64,000 bases of DNA from Janthinobacterium sp. 17J80-10. Its GTDB lineage: Bacteria > Pseudomonadota > Gammaproteobacteria > Burkholderiales > Burkholderiaceae_D. Both the position numbers and the translations under genes were made by a program. Numbering within the stretch: position 1 is the stretch's first letter; every line of letters starts with the position of its first letter. Shown in pieces: positions 1-9,035 of this stretch. Location of the stretch: NCBI RefSeq assembly GCF_004114795.1, contig NZ_CP035311.1, positions 2,232,001 through 2,296,000 on the forward strand, given 5' to 3'. Below the pieces are notes generated by a model that searched no databases, was not told the origin of the DNA, and was given only the letters and a program-made list of their open reading frames with translations.

Positions 1-425
1 GCATGTGGCTGACCGGCGGCCATCCGCGCGCACTCGACGGCTTGTGCAAGATCCTGAGCCTGGACATGCGGGTCATCGATCCCGCCTGGATCGGCATGAA
101 ATTACGCAAATTGCTCAATTATGCTGAGCCGCGCGGCGACTTCCTTGCCCGCATTCCTGGCAGCGAGAAGCAAGCCAGCTATCCATCCACGGTGGCCTAT
201 ATTGCCCAGCTGGTGATTCACCGGTACGCCATGCTCGGCATCCTGACGGAATCCGGCGCGCCGGTGCAAGCCATGGGTGTCGTGACGAATGAACCGGCGC
301 ATCCCGCCAGGACCAGTCCCACCATGGCGGGAAAGCTTTGTCGCGAATGTGGCAACACGACGGTGATCCGCAAGGACGGCTGTGATTTTTGTACGGCCTG
401 TGGGGCAACGGGCACGTGCGGCTGA
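1..425 (+). CDS. nrdJ: Adenosylcobalamin-dependent (class II) ribonucleotide reductase, C-terminal fragment
   Basis: This is the 3' end of a gene that begins before the window; the reading frame is open from the first base and stops at TGA 423-425. About 140 residues are visible. The tail carries a zinc-ribbon-like cysteine set (CRECGN, CDFCTACG and a final TCG), which in class II reductases is the flexible C-terminal region that re-reduces the active-site disulfide. The enzyme makes deoxyribonucleotides using coenzyme B12 and needs no oxygen. The ATG at position 3 is an internal methionine, not the start. The family call comes from the cysteine tail and the preceding GxxRGDFLARIPGSEKQASYPST stretch; the catalytic barrel lies outside the window. 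Confidence 0.8.
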   Translation, partial: MWLTGGHPRALDGLCKILSLDMRVIDPAWIGMKLRKLLNYAEPRGDFLARIPGSEKQASYPSTVAYIAQLVIHRYAMLGILTESGAPVQAMGVVTNEPAHPARTSPTMAGKLCRECGNTTVIRKDGCDFCTACGATGTCG

Positions 426-504
426 TGCGCCGAAGTGGACTTGAATTGTTTTGATGCTGTTTGAATGTTTGAATTTGATCGTTTGTATTTTTTAGGAGAT
501 GAAA

Positions 505-810
505 ATGCGTCGTTCGATGTTGATGGTAATGTTATCGGCCAGCTTGCTGCCTGGTCTGGCAATGGCGAACGCCGACCTGGCCAAGTCAAAAAACTGCCTG
601 GGCTGCCATGCAGTCAACAATAAAGTGCTTGGCCCTTCTTTCAAGGATGTGGCGACAAAATATGCCGGCCAGAAGGGCGCGGAAGACCAGCTCGTGCAAA
701 AGGTATTGAAAGGCAGCACGGGAACCTGGGGGGCAATTGCAATGCCCGCTAATAATGTGACCGAACAGGAAGCCCATACATTGGTGAAATGGATCCTTGC
801 AACCAAATAA
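505..810 (+). CDS. Small periplasmic class I cytochrome c (c551/c552-like)
   Basis: The product is about 101 residues. It has a signal peptide (RRSMLMVMLSASLLPGLAMA, cleavage near ANA) and a single haem-binding motif, CLGCH, early in the mature protein. A Met ligand is likely within AIAMPANNVT, giving the classic small monohaem electron carrier of 80-90 mature residues. It would shuttle electrons in the periplasm between a quinol-oxidising complex and a terminal reductase or oxidase. An ATG lies at 499 and another at 505; AGGAG at 494-498 abuts the first and sits six bases before the second, so 505 is preferred. A rho-independent terminator follows at 834-861. Its redox partner cannot be inferred from the neighbours. 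Confidence 0.88.
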   Translation: MRRSMLMVMLSASLLPGLAMANADLAKSKNCLGCHAVNNKVLGPSFKDVATKYAGQKGAEDQLVQKVLKGSTGTWGAIAMPANNVTEQEAHTLVKWILATK

Positions 811-833
811 GCCCGCAATAACAGACAAGGCCG

Positions 834-861
834 GCCGTCCCTTGCATGGGGCGGCTTTTTT
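834..861 (+). terminator. Rho-independent terminator after the cytochrome c gene
   Basis: GCCGTCCC (834-841) pairs with GGGGCGGC (848-855), with one T-G wobble and a 6-nt loop, and is followed directly by six T residues. It lies at the meeting point of the rightward cytochrome gene and the leftward channel gene, overlapping the stop codon of the latter. Confidence 0.85.
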
Positions 862-3304
862 ATGGTGGCGGGGATTTTACGTCTGGCGGTTGCGCTTCTG
901 CGGAAATTTCCTTTTCTTGCAGGGCATCGTTTACCGAAGTGATCAAGTCACTTTTCACCTTGAGCCACCCTTCAAAGTCACCCGTCCATACGCGCAATTC
1001 GAATTCATAGGCATCCACGCCGCGTTTGATAAAAAGCACTTCCGGCGCCGGCGTCTCGAGCACCTTCTTGTTCCAGCGGCCGACTTCCAGCAGGGTTGCC
1101 TTGAGCCGGGCGACGTTGATATCCGGCTTGGTCACGACAGGTACCGAGATCTGATGCAACTGGTTGGATAGTGTCCAGTTAGTCAGTTTTTCTGAAATCA
1201 GCTTGCCGTTCGGGATAATGACTTCCGCACCAGCTGTACTTTGGATGACGGTGGCGCGGATACCGATGTGCTGGACACGTCCGACCATGTCGTCGATCTG
1301 GATGGTGTCGCCGATCTTGACTGGCCGCTCGAACAGCACGATCAGGCCCGAGACGAAATTGTTGACGATATTTTGCAAGCCGAAGCCGATGCCGACGGTC
1401 AGCGCGCCGGCCACGATGGTGAACTTGGTCATGTCGACACCGATTGCGGCAAGCGCCATCACCAGGCCGGACAGGAGTATCACGTAATGTACCGTCGTCG
1501 ACAGGGCATAGGGCAGCCCGCGGTCGAGACGGAGCCGCGAGAATATCTCTTCTTCAAGCAGAAAGCGTGTCAAGCGTGAAATAGCATAGGTGAGCCAGAG
1601 GATCAGAATGAACAGGGCGACTTCGCTGACGGCGATTGTCAGGTTGCCGAGCTTCCAGGCGACATTCCATAATGACTCCAGCCAGGCGATGACCCGCTGC
1701 AGCAGGCCGGAGGTGAGCAGGGTGACGACGATCCAGAACAAGAATGCGATCCACTTCAGCCACTTGTTGATTCGCATGGCAATCTGCATCCGGTGCCGTT
1801 GCACACCTGCCAGAAACGACACGGGTGGCATATAAAGCAAGCCATGCACCAGGCCTTCCGCCGCGCTGCACAGCGCATACAGCAGCATGGCAGTGTAGGC
1901 GCTCGAGAGCATCGTGCGCAGCATCAGGTCCGCAAGCCTGGCGTAGCCGGATACCACCGCCGCGAGAATGATCAGCGACGCGAACAGGGTTATCCAGCCG
2001 CCATATTCAATGGCCTGCCATGCAATTTTATGGACGCGCCCTATGTCCTCGGACGCGGCCTGCCGCCGCCGCAACACCGGCAAGACGGCGAGGAAGACAC
2101 CGAGCACTTCCAGCAACAGCAGAAATCGGTACACCCCGGGCAACGGTGTAAACAGCGCGCGCGCCTTGTCGGCCAGATAGAAAATCACGACGGAAAGAAG
2201 CAAGCGATAAATCGCCGGATCGATCATGCGGCGGGCGAAGATCACCAGCGGCACGGTCGAAAGAATGCCGATCAAGAGCCACACCGGATTCGGCGCATTC
2301 GGATAAAACCAGCTGCTAAGCAGCATCGCCACAAGTGTGGCGGTCACGATCGGCATGTCGAAGATTTTTTTATTCTCGCGTAATCCGGCATCGTCCTTGA
2401 CGAGTTCGTTGACTTTCCTGCGCGCGACAGAAAGAAGTATGGTCAGCAGGACGAGAACGGATGCGTGCAGCGCAAACAGGCGCCAGGCGGACTTGAGATA
2501 CCCGGTCAAGGCGGACGCCTGGGTGCCGATATGATTCAGGGCATTGGCGGAAAAGCTGTGGATGGATTCGGTCCAGAACGTTGCGCTCCAGAGCGGCGGC
2601 CCGTCGCGATATAAGAGTCGTGTAGCAGCGCGCTCGCTGGCGACGGTCAGAAGCTGGCGTATTTCCGCCAGCCGGGTGCCGATATCGGTCGCCTGGCCTT
2701 GCAGGGCCAGCACACGCGTGCGGTGTGCCAGGACGTTTTTTCTGGTCTCGGCCATGGCCGCGGCCAGGTCCTGTGCGCGTTCAAGAATATCCGGCGGAGC
2801 CCCCGCCTTGATCGCCGCATCGATGGTGGCTGTCCAGGTTGCGTCGAGCGCCTCAAGTTGCTTGAGGTCACGGTCGATCCGCAATGCGACGTCGGTGAGG
2901 TCTCGCAGCAGCGGTGAAACCCGCTGCTCGATATTGCGTAGCTCGTCATCGACGCCACGGATTGTTTCGAGTGAAAACGCGCTAGCATCCAGGCGCTGGA
3001 GGGCCTGCAGGCGGCCGGTGGTTTCGCGCTCGAGTCCAGGTAAAGCAGCGCTGGCGCTGGCGATTTCGGCCGCGCTGCGCTCGCGGCCTTCGATCTGGCG
3101 GATGGCCGCCATTCCTGCCTCGGCTTGCTGCGCGATTTCGCCGACTGCAACCGGCTGTGGCTTGGGGCCGGCCGGCGCAGCAGCAGTTGCCTGTCGGGGC
3201 GCAGCCGGGCCTATCCCCGTGCTCGGCAAGCCCTGCGCCAGCAGCAAGCCATGGCAGGACAGTGCAAGCACCAGGGCGGCGAGGGATTTCCTCCCCAGGA
3301 TCAT
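860..3304 (-). CDS. Large MscS-family mechanosensitive channel (DUF3772/KefA-like)
   Basis: The protein has 814 residues: signal peptide (about 1-24), a long periplasmic region with helical, coiled-coil-like character (about 50-235), a series of membrane segments (about 275-620), then the MscS core. The pore-lining helix with its glycine/alanine pattern (ALTVGIGFGLQNIVNN) is at about 634-650, followed by SGLIVLFERPVKIGD and the beta domain with GRVQHIGIRAT and VIIPNGK. This matches the large KefA-type MscS relatives, which release solutes on hypo-osmotic shock. No strong Shine-Dalgarno site precedes ATG 3304, so the start is the best available rather than certain. The gene is monocistronic and faces the cytochrome c gene. 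Confidence 0.9.
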   Translation of the reverse strand: MILGRKSLAALVLALSCHGLLLAQGLPSTGIGPAAPRQATAAAPAGPKPQPVAVGEIAQQAEAGMAAIRQIEGRERSAAEIASASAALPGLERETTGRLQALQRLDASAFSLETIRGVDDELRNIEQRVSPLLRDLTDVALRIDRDLKQLEALDATWTATIDAAIKAGAPPDILERAQDLAAAMAETRKNVLAHRTRVLALQGQATDIGTRLAEIRQLLTVASERAATRLLYRDGPPLWSATFWTESIHSFSANALNHIGTQASALTGYLKSAWRLFALHASVLVLLTILLSVARRKVNELVKDDAGLRENKKIFDMPIVTATLVAMLLSSWFYPNAPNPVWLLIGILSTVPLVIFARRMIDPAIYRLLLSVVIFYLADKARALFTPLPGVYRFLLLLEVLGVFLAVLPVLRRRQAASEDIGRVHKIAWQAIEYGGWITLFASLIILAAVVSGYARLADLMLRTMLSSAYTAMLLYALCSAAEGLVHGLLYMPPVSFLAGVQRHRMQIAMRINKWLKWIAFLFWIVVTLLTSGLLQRVIAWLESLWNVAWKLGNLTIAVSEVALFILILWLTYAISRLTRFLLEEEIFSRLRLDRGLPYALSTTVHYVILLSGLVMALAAIGVDMTKFTIVAGALTVGIGFGLQNIVNNFVSGLIVLFERPVKIGDTIQIDDMVGRVQHIGIRATVIQSTAGAEVIIPNGKLISEKLTNWTLSNQLHQISVPVVTKPDINVARLKATLLEVGRWNKKVLETPAPEVLFIKRGVDAYEFELRVWTGDFEGWLKVKSDLITSVNDALQEKEISAEAQPPDVKSPPP

Positions 3305-3646
3305 TAATGCGGAGTGCCTGCCTGTTGTTGGTGGGATTTGTCGTGGCGATAGCGGGAGAAGGGCATGGATGCTTTCCTCATGATTGGCGAGGCCTGGGTG
3401 AATGGGAAGCGAAGAATTGAATCAAGCGCAACGAAACAAGCGCAACCGGCGGTTAAGCACAGCGAAATTGCGCAAATGAAATCATGCGATCACGCCACGG
3501 CACCCTTGTGTGATGCATTGCACAATAGTTAGTTCCGGCCGCCCCCTGAGGAAATTCGGTGAAAAAATTTTGCGGGGGACGAATTATGTTGTAGAATTCG
3601 GGCTCTTCGAAACGCACGGCGCTTTGAAGAAACGCCTCACCACTGC
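3305..3646. other. Intergenic region between the channel gene and the tRNA pair
   Basis: This stretch of 342 bases holds no convincing gene. Its left part must carry the promoter of the leftward channel gene, though none is clear. Its right part carries the putative tRNA promoter at 3570-3597. Confidence 0.6.
3570..3597 (+). promoter_or_regulatory. Putative sigma-70 promoter of the tRNA-Asp/tRNA-Glu operon
   Basis: TTGCGG (3570-3575), 16-bp spacer, TAGAAT (3592-3597), followed by a GC-rich discriminator (TCGGGC) of the kind found at stringently controlled stable-RNA promoters. The predicted start near 3604 lies about 40 bases before tRNA-Asp. Confidence 0.55.
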
Positions 3647-3723
3647 GGAGTGGTAGTTCAGTTGGTTAGAATACCGGCCTGTCACGCCGGGGGTCGCGGG
3701 TTCGAGCCCCGTCCGCTCCGCCA
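3647..3723 (+). tRNA. tRNA-Asp (GTC)
   Basis: The 77-nt cloverleaf has acceptor arms GGAGTGG and CCGCTCC (one G-U pair), discriminator G and an encoded CCA end. The anticodon GTC is at 3681-3683 and a standard GGTTCGAG T-loop is present. The sequence is very close to the Escherichia coli tRNA-Asp pattern. It is five bases upstream of tRNA-Glu and probably shares its transcript. Confidence 0.97.
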
Positions 3724-3728
3724 GAAAT

Positions 3729-3804
3729 GTCTCCATCGTCTAGAGGCCTAGGACATCACCCTTTCACGGTGAGTACCGGGGTTCGAATCCCCGTGGAGAC
3801 GCCA
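3729..3804 (+). tRNA. tRNA-Glu (TTC)
   Basis: The 76-nt cloverleaf has acceptor arms GTCTCCA and TGGAGAC, discriminator G and an encoded CCA. The anticodon loop CTTTCAC gives TTC at 3763-3765, on a perfect TCACC/GGTGA stem. The T-loop is GGTTCGAATCC. It is second in a two-tRNA operon ending in a strong terminator. Confidence 0.97.
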
Positions 3805-3811
3805 ATACCTG

Positions 3812-3837
3812 AAAAAAGTCCCGCAAGGGACTTTTTT
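3812..3837 (+). terminator. Terminator of the tRNA operon, probably bidirectional
   Basis: AAAAAAGTCCC (3812-3822), a GCAA tetraloop, then GGGACTTTTTT (3827-3837). The A-run before and T-run after the stem let it end both the tRNA transcript and the leftward DUF937/OmpA transcript. Confidence 0.88.
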
Positions 3838-3869
3838 CTTTTTGAGCCGCAGACAAATCCCTGGTGCGG

Positions 3870-4943
3870 CTATTGCCGGTTGATTTCAACGCGGCGCGCT
3901 TCGGCATCGTTGCCGCCGGCGCCGGTTTCGACGAAAGAGGGTGGTTGCATCCCCACGTCAGCTTCAGCAGCACCCGCGGCGATGAGCGCATCCTTGACCG
4001 CTTTGGCGCGGCTTTTGGCAAGCTCCTCATTCCTGGCGACGTCGCCGCTCTTGTCGGTGTAACCGGTAATCGCCACCTTCAGCTTGTCCCGCTTGATCAT
4101 GTCCGCGACAGCGGCAATCGTCTTGCTGCCATCGGCGTCGACGGCGGCCGAGCCGACCGCGAAGTAGACCTTGGCGGGCATCGAGATCGCAGCGCTCGCA
4201 GGCGTCGGTGCGGACGTATGGGTCGGCTTGCCACTAAACATATTCCAGAGAAATAGCAGCACGGCTGCGCCAATCAGCCATGGCAACCAGCGCGACAAGC
4301 CTGATTTGGTCGCGACGGTGGCTGCTGTGGCGGCAGAGCTCGCCGCGCCACTGGCGGCAGCCGCCTTGCCGCCAAGTCCCCCGAGGAAGGCGGACGGGCT
4401 TGCAAAGCCGAGGGCGCCAGCCATGCGGTTATCAATTGCGCCTTGCAGGTGTGGTACCTGTCCGGCCAGCAGCGATGCCAGCGAACTTGCATTGAGCCCG
4501 TTCTCGCCGATGAATTTTTTCAAGACCGTCATGACCAATGGCACCGCCATGGCGATCAGGCTCGCCGCTGATGTCGTCTTGATGCCACTTGACGAGGCCA
4601 GCGTATTTGCCACCGCTGTGCTCTTGTCGCCGAACAGGGCTGGCACCAGGCTGCCGGTACCAGCCTTCAGCAGATTATTGATCCCGGCGCCGCCGGCGCC
4701 AAAGAGACCGGCGGGATTTGCCAGTGCGCTGGTATCGAGATTGGCGCCATTGAGCAGTGATATCAGGCCTGACGCGCCATCCGGTGTCGCACCTTTGCGT
4801 GTAATGACGCCAAGCACGGCAGGCAGCAGTGAACTCAGGGCGGACTGGGTCGCGCCAGGAGATTCGCCCAGAAACTGCCCGGCGAGATTCGAAAAATCGC
4901 CGCCCAGCGCCTGCTGGACGAGAGAGAGCAGATTCGCAGTCAT
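3870..4943 (-). CDS. DUF937 protein with C-terminal OmpA-like domain
   Basis: The protein has about 357 residues if it starts at ATG 4943, where AGGAG lies nine bases upstream; the frame is open to 5003 but without support for that start. The N-terminal half (about 1-180) is glycine/alanine/serine-rich with the DUF937 (YidB-like) pattern. One membrane segment follows (RWLPWLIGAAVLLFLWNMF, near 215-235). The C-terminal part is an OmpA/MotB-type fold with the signature ITGYTDKSGD, then a helix of the NEELAKSRAKAVKDAL type that binds peptidoglycan in relatives. It is probably an inner-membrane protein reaching into the cell wall; its role is unknown. It is transcribed toward the shared terminator at 3812-3837. 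Confidence 0.82.
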   Translation of the reverse strand: MTANLLSLVQQALGGDFSNLAGQFLGESPGATQSALSSLLPAVLGVITRKGATPDGASGLISLLNGANLDTSALANPAGLFGAGGAGINNLLKAGTGSLVPALFGDKSTAVANTLASSSGIKTTSAASLIAMAVPLVMTVLKKFIGENGLNASSLASLLAGQVPHLQGAIDNRMAGALGFASPSAFLGGLGGKAAAASGAASSAATAATVATKSGLSRWLPWLIGAAVLLFLWNMFSGKPTHTSAPTPASAAISMPAKVYFAVGSAAVDADGSKTIAAVADMIKRDKLKVAITGYTDKSGDVARNEELAKSRAKAVKDALIAAGAAEADVGMQPPSFVETGAGGNDAEARRVEINRQ

Positions 4944-5085
4944 GAAGGCAGTCTCCTGGAGGTGGCAAAAAAGCAAGGGAATCGATAACATATATGCGAT
5001 CAATTTCCCGCGACCTTACATTTCTCAACTGTTTTGTCGAATTGCAGGAATCAGACAAAATTGCCATGCCTTGAATTTCTTTTCA

Positions 5086-6144
5086 TCAGTAATTTTGCCT
5101 GGATGTGCGCTCGTACCAGGGTTGGGAAGCGTTCACGACCCGCACCACCAGGAGCATCACCGGCACTTCGATCAATACCCCGACGACGGTCGCCAGTGCT
5201 GCGCCGGAGTTGAAGCCGAACAGACTGATGGCCGCGGCCACGGCCAGCTCGAAGAAATTGGACGCGCCGATCAGCGCCGAGGGACAGGCGATATTGTGTT
5301 TTTCGCCGACCGCGCGATTGAGCCAGTAGGCCAGCGCCGAGTTAAAGAATACCTGGATCAGGATGGGAACTGCCAGCAGTGCGATGACTACCGGTTGTGC
5401 CAGGATGGCTTCACCCTGAAAAGCAAACAGCAGCACAAGCGTGGCGAGCAGCGCGGCGATCGACCATGGTCCAATCTTTGCCATTGCCGCTTCAAAAGCC
5501 GCCGGGCCTCGCGCCAGCAGTGCCTTGCGCCAGAGTTGGGCCAGGATCACCGGGATCACGATGTACAGCACGACCGACGTGACAAGCGTGGCCCAGGGCA
5601 CGGTAATCGAGGAGATGCCCAGCAAAAATGCCACCAGGGGGGCGAAGGCAACGATCATGATGCCGTCGTTCAAAGCGACCTGCGACAGCGTAAACAACGG
5701 GTCGCCGCCTGTCAGCCGGCTCCACACAAAGACCATCGCCGTGCATGGCGCTGCCGCCAGCAGGATCAGGCCGGCTATGTAGCTGTCGATCTGCTCGGCT
5801 GGCAGCATCGGCGCGAACAGGTGGCGGATGAATAGCCAGCCGAGCAAGGCCATCGAGAAAGGCTTGACCAGCCAGTTGACGAACAGGGTCACGCCAATGC
5901 CGCGCATATGCTGGCGGACTTCGTGCAAGGCGCTGAAATCCACTTTCACCAGCATCGGAATGATCATTACCCAGATCAGCAGCCCCACCGGCAAATTGAC
6001 CCTGGCGACTTCCATGCGGCCGACAGCCTGAAAAACACCGGGAAACACCTGCCCGAGTGCGATGCCGGCGACGATGCAGAGAAATACCCACACGGTAAGG
6101 TAACGCTCGAACACGCTCATCGGCGCGCCGGCTGCTTTTTTCAT
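5086..6144 (-). CDS. acr3: Arsenite efflux permease of the ACR3 family
   Basis: This membrane protein of about 350 residues has roughly ten hydrophobic segments and the ACR3 hallmarks. These are the LPVGLLIWVMIIPMLVKVDF segment and the LAAAPCTAMVFVWS stretch, whose cysteine is essential in characterised ACR3 proteins. It exports arsenite (and sometimes antimonite) across the inner membrane. It is the last gene of the leftward ars operon, 80 bases after the double ArsC. The frame is open to 6204; the start MKKAAG at 6144 is preferred from family length, with only a weak Shine-Dalgarno site. Pairing with ArsA/ArsD is less usual than ArsB-ArsA but is known. Confidence 0.93.
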   Translation of the reverse strand: MKKAAGAPMSVFERYLTVWVFLCIVAGIALGQVFPGVFQAVGRMEVARVNLPVGLLIWVMIIPMLVKVDFSALHEVRQHMRGIGVTLFVNWLVKPFSMALLGWLFIRHLFAPMLPAEQIDSYIAGLILLAAAPCTAMVFVWSRLTGGDPLFTLSQVALNDGIMIVAFAPLVAFLLGISSITVPWATLVTSVVLYIVIPVILAQLWRKALLARGPAAFEAAMAKIGPWSIAALLATLVLLFAFQGEAILAQPVVIALLAVPILIQVFFNSALAYWLNRAVGEKHNIACPSALIGASNFFELAVAAAISLFGFNSGAALATVVGVLIEVPVMLLVVRVVNASQPWYERTSRQNY

Positions 6145-6224
6145 CGTAACTTCACATTGAGCTGACAAAACTATTTCCTTCCAATCGATTATCCAGAGTT
6201 GCACCTGCGGGTGGTCGCAACGAC

Positions 6225-7208
6225 TTACACTTTCATTGCGCCGATGGCCTTGATTTCCTGATTGATGCTTGTATTTTCCATCGCATGCAGGGGCAACTTC
6301 ACGAATGCATCGATGCGCTTGATGATCTGGGCAAAGACCTTGGCGAACAGCGCCTGCTTTTCTTCGTCACTGCCTTCGAGCGCAGCCGGGTCTTCATAGC
6401 CCCAATGGGCCGTGGCAGGATGTCCCGGCCAATAAGGGCATTCCTCGCCGGCAGCGTTGTCGCAGACCGTGATGATGAAATCCATCTGCGGAGCAGTTGG
6501 CAGGGAAAATTCGTCCCAGCTCTTGCTGCGCATGTTCTGGGTCGGGTAATAATGATCGAACGCCTTGATTTGTGCGATGGCAAACGGGTTAACCTTGCCG
6601 CCGGGACGACTGCCCGCGCTGAAGCCACGGAAGCGGCCCTGGCCGAGGATGTCCACCAGCGCTTCCGACATCACGCTGCGCGCTGAATTGCCGGTGCAGA
6701 CAAAGAGCACGTTGTAGACCTTGCCGATTTCCTCGACGTTTCTCTTGATTGCCAGGCGCTCGAGCTTGCTGAGCGGCAGGCTCAGGAAGATATCCAGTCG
6801 GTTCTTGATTTCGCGGCATACCCGCGCAAATGCTGCCCGCTTGCTCGCATCATCGCCCTCGACCGCCGCCGGATCCTGGAATCCCCAATGTGCATTGACG
6901 GGCTGGCCCGGCCAGACCGGGCATGTCTCGCCGGCTGCCTTGTCGCAGACAGTGATGACGAAATCCATTTGCGGCGCGTCGGCTGCGGCGAACTCGCTCC
7001 AGCTCTTGCTGCGCAGGTTTTCGGCGGCGTAGCCAATGCGGCTTATTTCATCGATGGCGTACGGGTGAACTGCGCCAGCAGGATGGCTACCGCCGCTGTA
7101 AGCGCGGAAGCGGCCACGCCCAATGGAATTCAGCAACGCTTCTGCCATGATGCTGCGCGCCGAATTGCCGGTGCAAAGAAACAGGACGTTATAGATTTTT
7201 TCAGACAT
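6225..7208 (-). CDS. Tandem-domain arsenate reductase (two LMW-phosphatase-type ArsC units fused)
   Basis: The protein has about 327 residues and contains two complete arsenate reductase units of the thioredoxin-coupled, tyrosine-phosphatase-like type. Unit 1 carries the CTGNSAR loop (Cys12) and the redox pair in VCDKAAGETC (Cys88, Cys96). Unit 2 repeats both: CTGNSAR (Cys171) and VCDNAAGEEC (Cys249, Cys257). The HWGF/HWGY-DPAA segment also appears twice. A linker of about 25 residues (near 145-165) joins them. The typical family length is 130-165 residues, so this is a true fusion with all catalytic residues kept in both halves. It reduces arsenate to arsenite for export by ACR3. The start MSEKIYN at 7208 leaves a 3-nt overlap with the end of arsA; an alternative ATG is at 7223. 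Confidence 0.92.
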   Translation of the reverse strand: MSEKIYNVLFLCTGNSARSIMAEALLNSIGRGRFRAYSGGSHPAGAVHPYAIDEISRIGYAAENLRSKSWSEFAAADAPQMDFVITVCDKAAGETCPVWPGQPVNAHWGFQDPAAVEGDDASKRAAFARVCREIKNRLDIFLSLPLSKLERLAIKRNVEEIGKVYNVLFVCTGNSARSVMSEALVDILGQGRFRGFSAGSRPGGKVNPFAIAQIKAFDHYYPTQNMRSKSWDEFSLPTAPQMDFIITVCDNAAGEECPYWPGHPATAHWGYEDPAALEGSDEEKQALFAKVFAQIIKRIDAFVKLPLHAMENTSINQEIKAIGAMKV

Positions 7209-7209
7209 C

Positions 7210-8979
7210 TCAGGATCTTTCATGAATGTTGTGGGCCAGTTCCAGCAGCCGCTCGACCCCGACCGGTTCTTCCTGCATCAGCGGCACCAGCGCATAGCGT
7301 TGCGCATGGCGCGTGGCGACCGCATCGATTTCGCGCATCTCGTTATGTGCGCGCAAGCGCAGCAAGTGCGACTGCGGTCGTGCGGCGGCCACACTGTTGT
7401 TGATCACCCACGCCCAGGGCTCGATTCCCGCACGGCGCAAATCGGCTTGCAGATTGGCCGCTTCCAGCACCGGCGTGGTTTCCGCCAGCGTCACCAGCAA
7501 GACTTTGGTCTGCTTCGGGTCTTGCAGTTGCATCATCGGCGTGACGAAATGGATACCCTTGTCGCCCATCTGGCGCACGATCTCGCGGTGATAGGCGCCG
7601 GTCGCATCGAGCAGCAGCAGCGTATGGCCAGTCGGCGCCGTATCCATGACCACGAACTTCTTGCCGGCTTCGCGAATGGCGCGCGAAAACGCCTGGAATA
7701 CCGCAATTTCCTCGGTGCAGGGCGAGCGCAGGTCTTCTTCCAGCAAGGCGCGTCCGGCATCGTCGAGCTTCGCGCCTTTGGTCTGCAGCACTTGCTGCCG
7801 ATAGCGCGCAGTTTCGGCATGCGGGTCGATGCGGCTCACGCTCAGGTGTTCCAGCGAACCGGTGAGGGTTTCGGCCAGATGCGCTGCCGGATCGGATGTG
7901 GTCAGGTGGACGGGCAAGCCACGCCGGGCAAGTTCTACTGCGATGGCCGCAGCCAGGGTGGTTTTGCCGACGCCGCCTTTGCCCATGACCATGACAAGTC
8001 CATGGCCGTCCGCCGCAATGCCATCGACCAGGTTCGACAGATCAGGCGCATCGGGTGCCACGGCTTGTTCCAGGCTTGCAGCAGACGGGATGGCCTCAGG
8101 TGAAAGCAGGTGGCGCAAGGCATCGACACCGACCAGGTTAAACGGCTTGAGATCCACCCGGTCGCCCGGCAGGTCTTCAAGAACGACAGGCATGGCTGCG
8201 ATAGCTGCCTGTTCGCGGCGGACAATTGCCGCGGCAAGCGGATCCTGTGCCACTTCGCTTGCGGGAAGGACGCCATTGATGACCAGGTACTGCTCCGAAA
8301 GTCCGATGGCAGCCAGCTCTTCATGCGTGCGGGCGGCTTCGCGCAGGGTGGATTGCTGTGCGCGTGCCACCAGCACCAGTCGCGTGCGGCGCGGATCGGC
8401 GAGGGCATCGACTGCCGCCTTGTATTGCGCGCGCTGCTTTTCAAGGCCGGCGAGAGGGCCGAGACACGAGGCATCGCCTTTGCCGGCCTCCAGAAAGCCG
8501 CTCCAGGCGCCAGGCAGTTGCAGCAGGCGAATAGTATGCCCGGTCGGCGCCGTATCGAAGATGATATGGTCGTAGCCGACAGTGAGCGCGCCGTCCGTCA
8601 GCAGCGCCGTGAACTCGTCGAAGGCGGCAATTTCAGTGGTGCATGCGCCCGACAGGGATTCCTCGATGCCCTTGACGACATCGTCGGGCAATACCCCGCG
8701 CACCGGATTGACGAGACGGTCCCGGTAGGCTTGCGCTGCCGCTTGCGGATCGATTTCCAGCGCGTGCAGTCCGGGCACGGCTGCAATGGCGGTGATGCGG
8801 TTGCCGATTTCCACGCCGAACACCTGGCCAACGTTGGAGGCCGGGTCGGTGCTGACCAGCAGCGTGCGCTTGCCGGTTTCGGCCAGGTGGATGGCGGTGG
8901 CGCAGGCCAGCGACGTTTTGCCGACGCCACCCTTACCGGTAAAAAACATGAACCGCGGCGGCGAAGTCAGGAAATGCAT
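7210..8979 (-). CDS. arsA: Arsenite-translocating ATPase ArsA (two-domain)
   Basis: The protein has 589 residues and two ATPase halves, each with a GKGGVGKT P-loop (15-22 and 333-340) and a DTAPTGHT switch motif (about 142-149 and 446-453). The three metalloid-binding cysteines of the Escherichia coli enzyme are all present, at 113 (SGACTTEIAAFDEF), 172 (GDASCLG) and 421 (RSPCTEEIAVF). ArsA hydrolyses ATP in the cytosol to drive arsenite through the membrane carrier and receives arsenite from ArsD. The frame continues upstream to 9297, but that extension overlaps arsD in another frame; ATG 8979 has GGAG five bases before it and gives the exact family N-terminus. The stop overlaps the start of the downstream arsC fusion, suggesting translational coupling. 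Confidence 0.96.
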   Translation of the reverse strand: MHFLTSPPRFMFFTGKGGVGKTSLACATAIHLAETGKRTLLVSTDPASNVGQVFGVEIGNRITAIAAVPGLHALEIDPQAAAQAYRDRLVNPVRGVLPDDVVKGIEESLSGACTTEIAAFDEFTALLTDGALTVGYDHIIFDTAPTGHTIRLLQLPGAWSGFLEAGKGDASCLGPLAGLEKQRAQYKAAVDALADPRRTRLVLVARAQQSTLREAARTHEELAAIGLSEQYLVINGVLPASEVAQDPLAAAIVRREQAAIAAMPVVLEDLPGDRVDLKPFNLVGVDALRHLLSPEAIPSAASLEQAVAPDAPDLSNLVDGIAADGHGLVMVMGKGGVGKTTLAAAIAVELARRGLPVHLTTSDPAAHLAETLTGSLEHLSVSRIDPHAETARYRQQVLQTKGAKLDDAGRALLEEDLRSPCTEEIAVFQAFSRAIREAGKKFVVMDTAPTGHTLLLLDATGAYHREIVRQMGDKGIHFVTPMMQLQDPKQTKVLLVTLAETTPVLEAANLQADLRRAGIEPWAWVINNSVAAARPQSHLLRLRAHNEMREIDAVATRHAQRYALVPLMQEEPVGVERLLELAHNIHERS

Positions 8980-9035
8980 GGGTTCTCCAGAATTTTTTGT
9001 GGAATCGACCGGGATCGGTGGCTTGCCCGTGGCCG

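Noticed and set aside
4171-5835. 554-codon plus-strand open frame across the OmpA/DUF937 and acr3 genes
   Set aside because: It is antisense to two well-recognised genes, has composition unlike a protein (low-complexity His/Gln/Arg runs) and no Shine-Dalgarno site.
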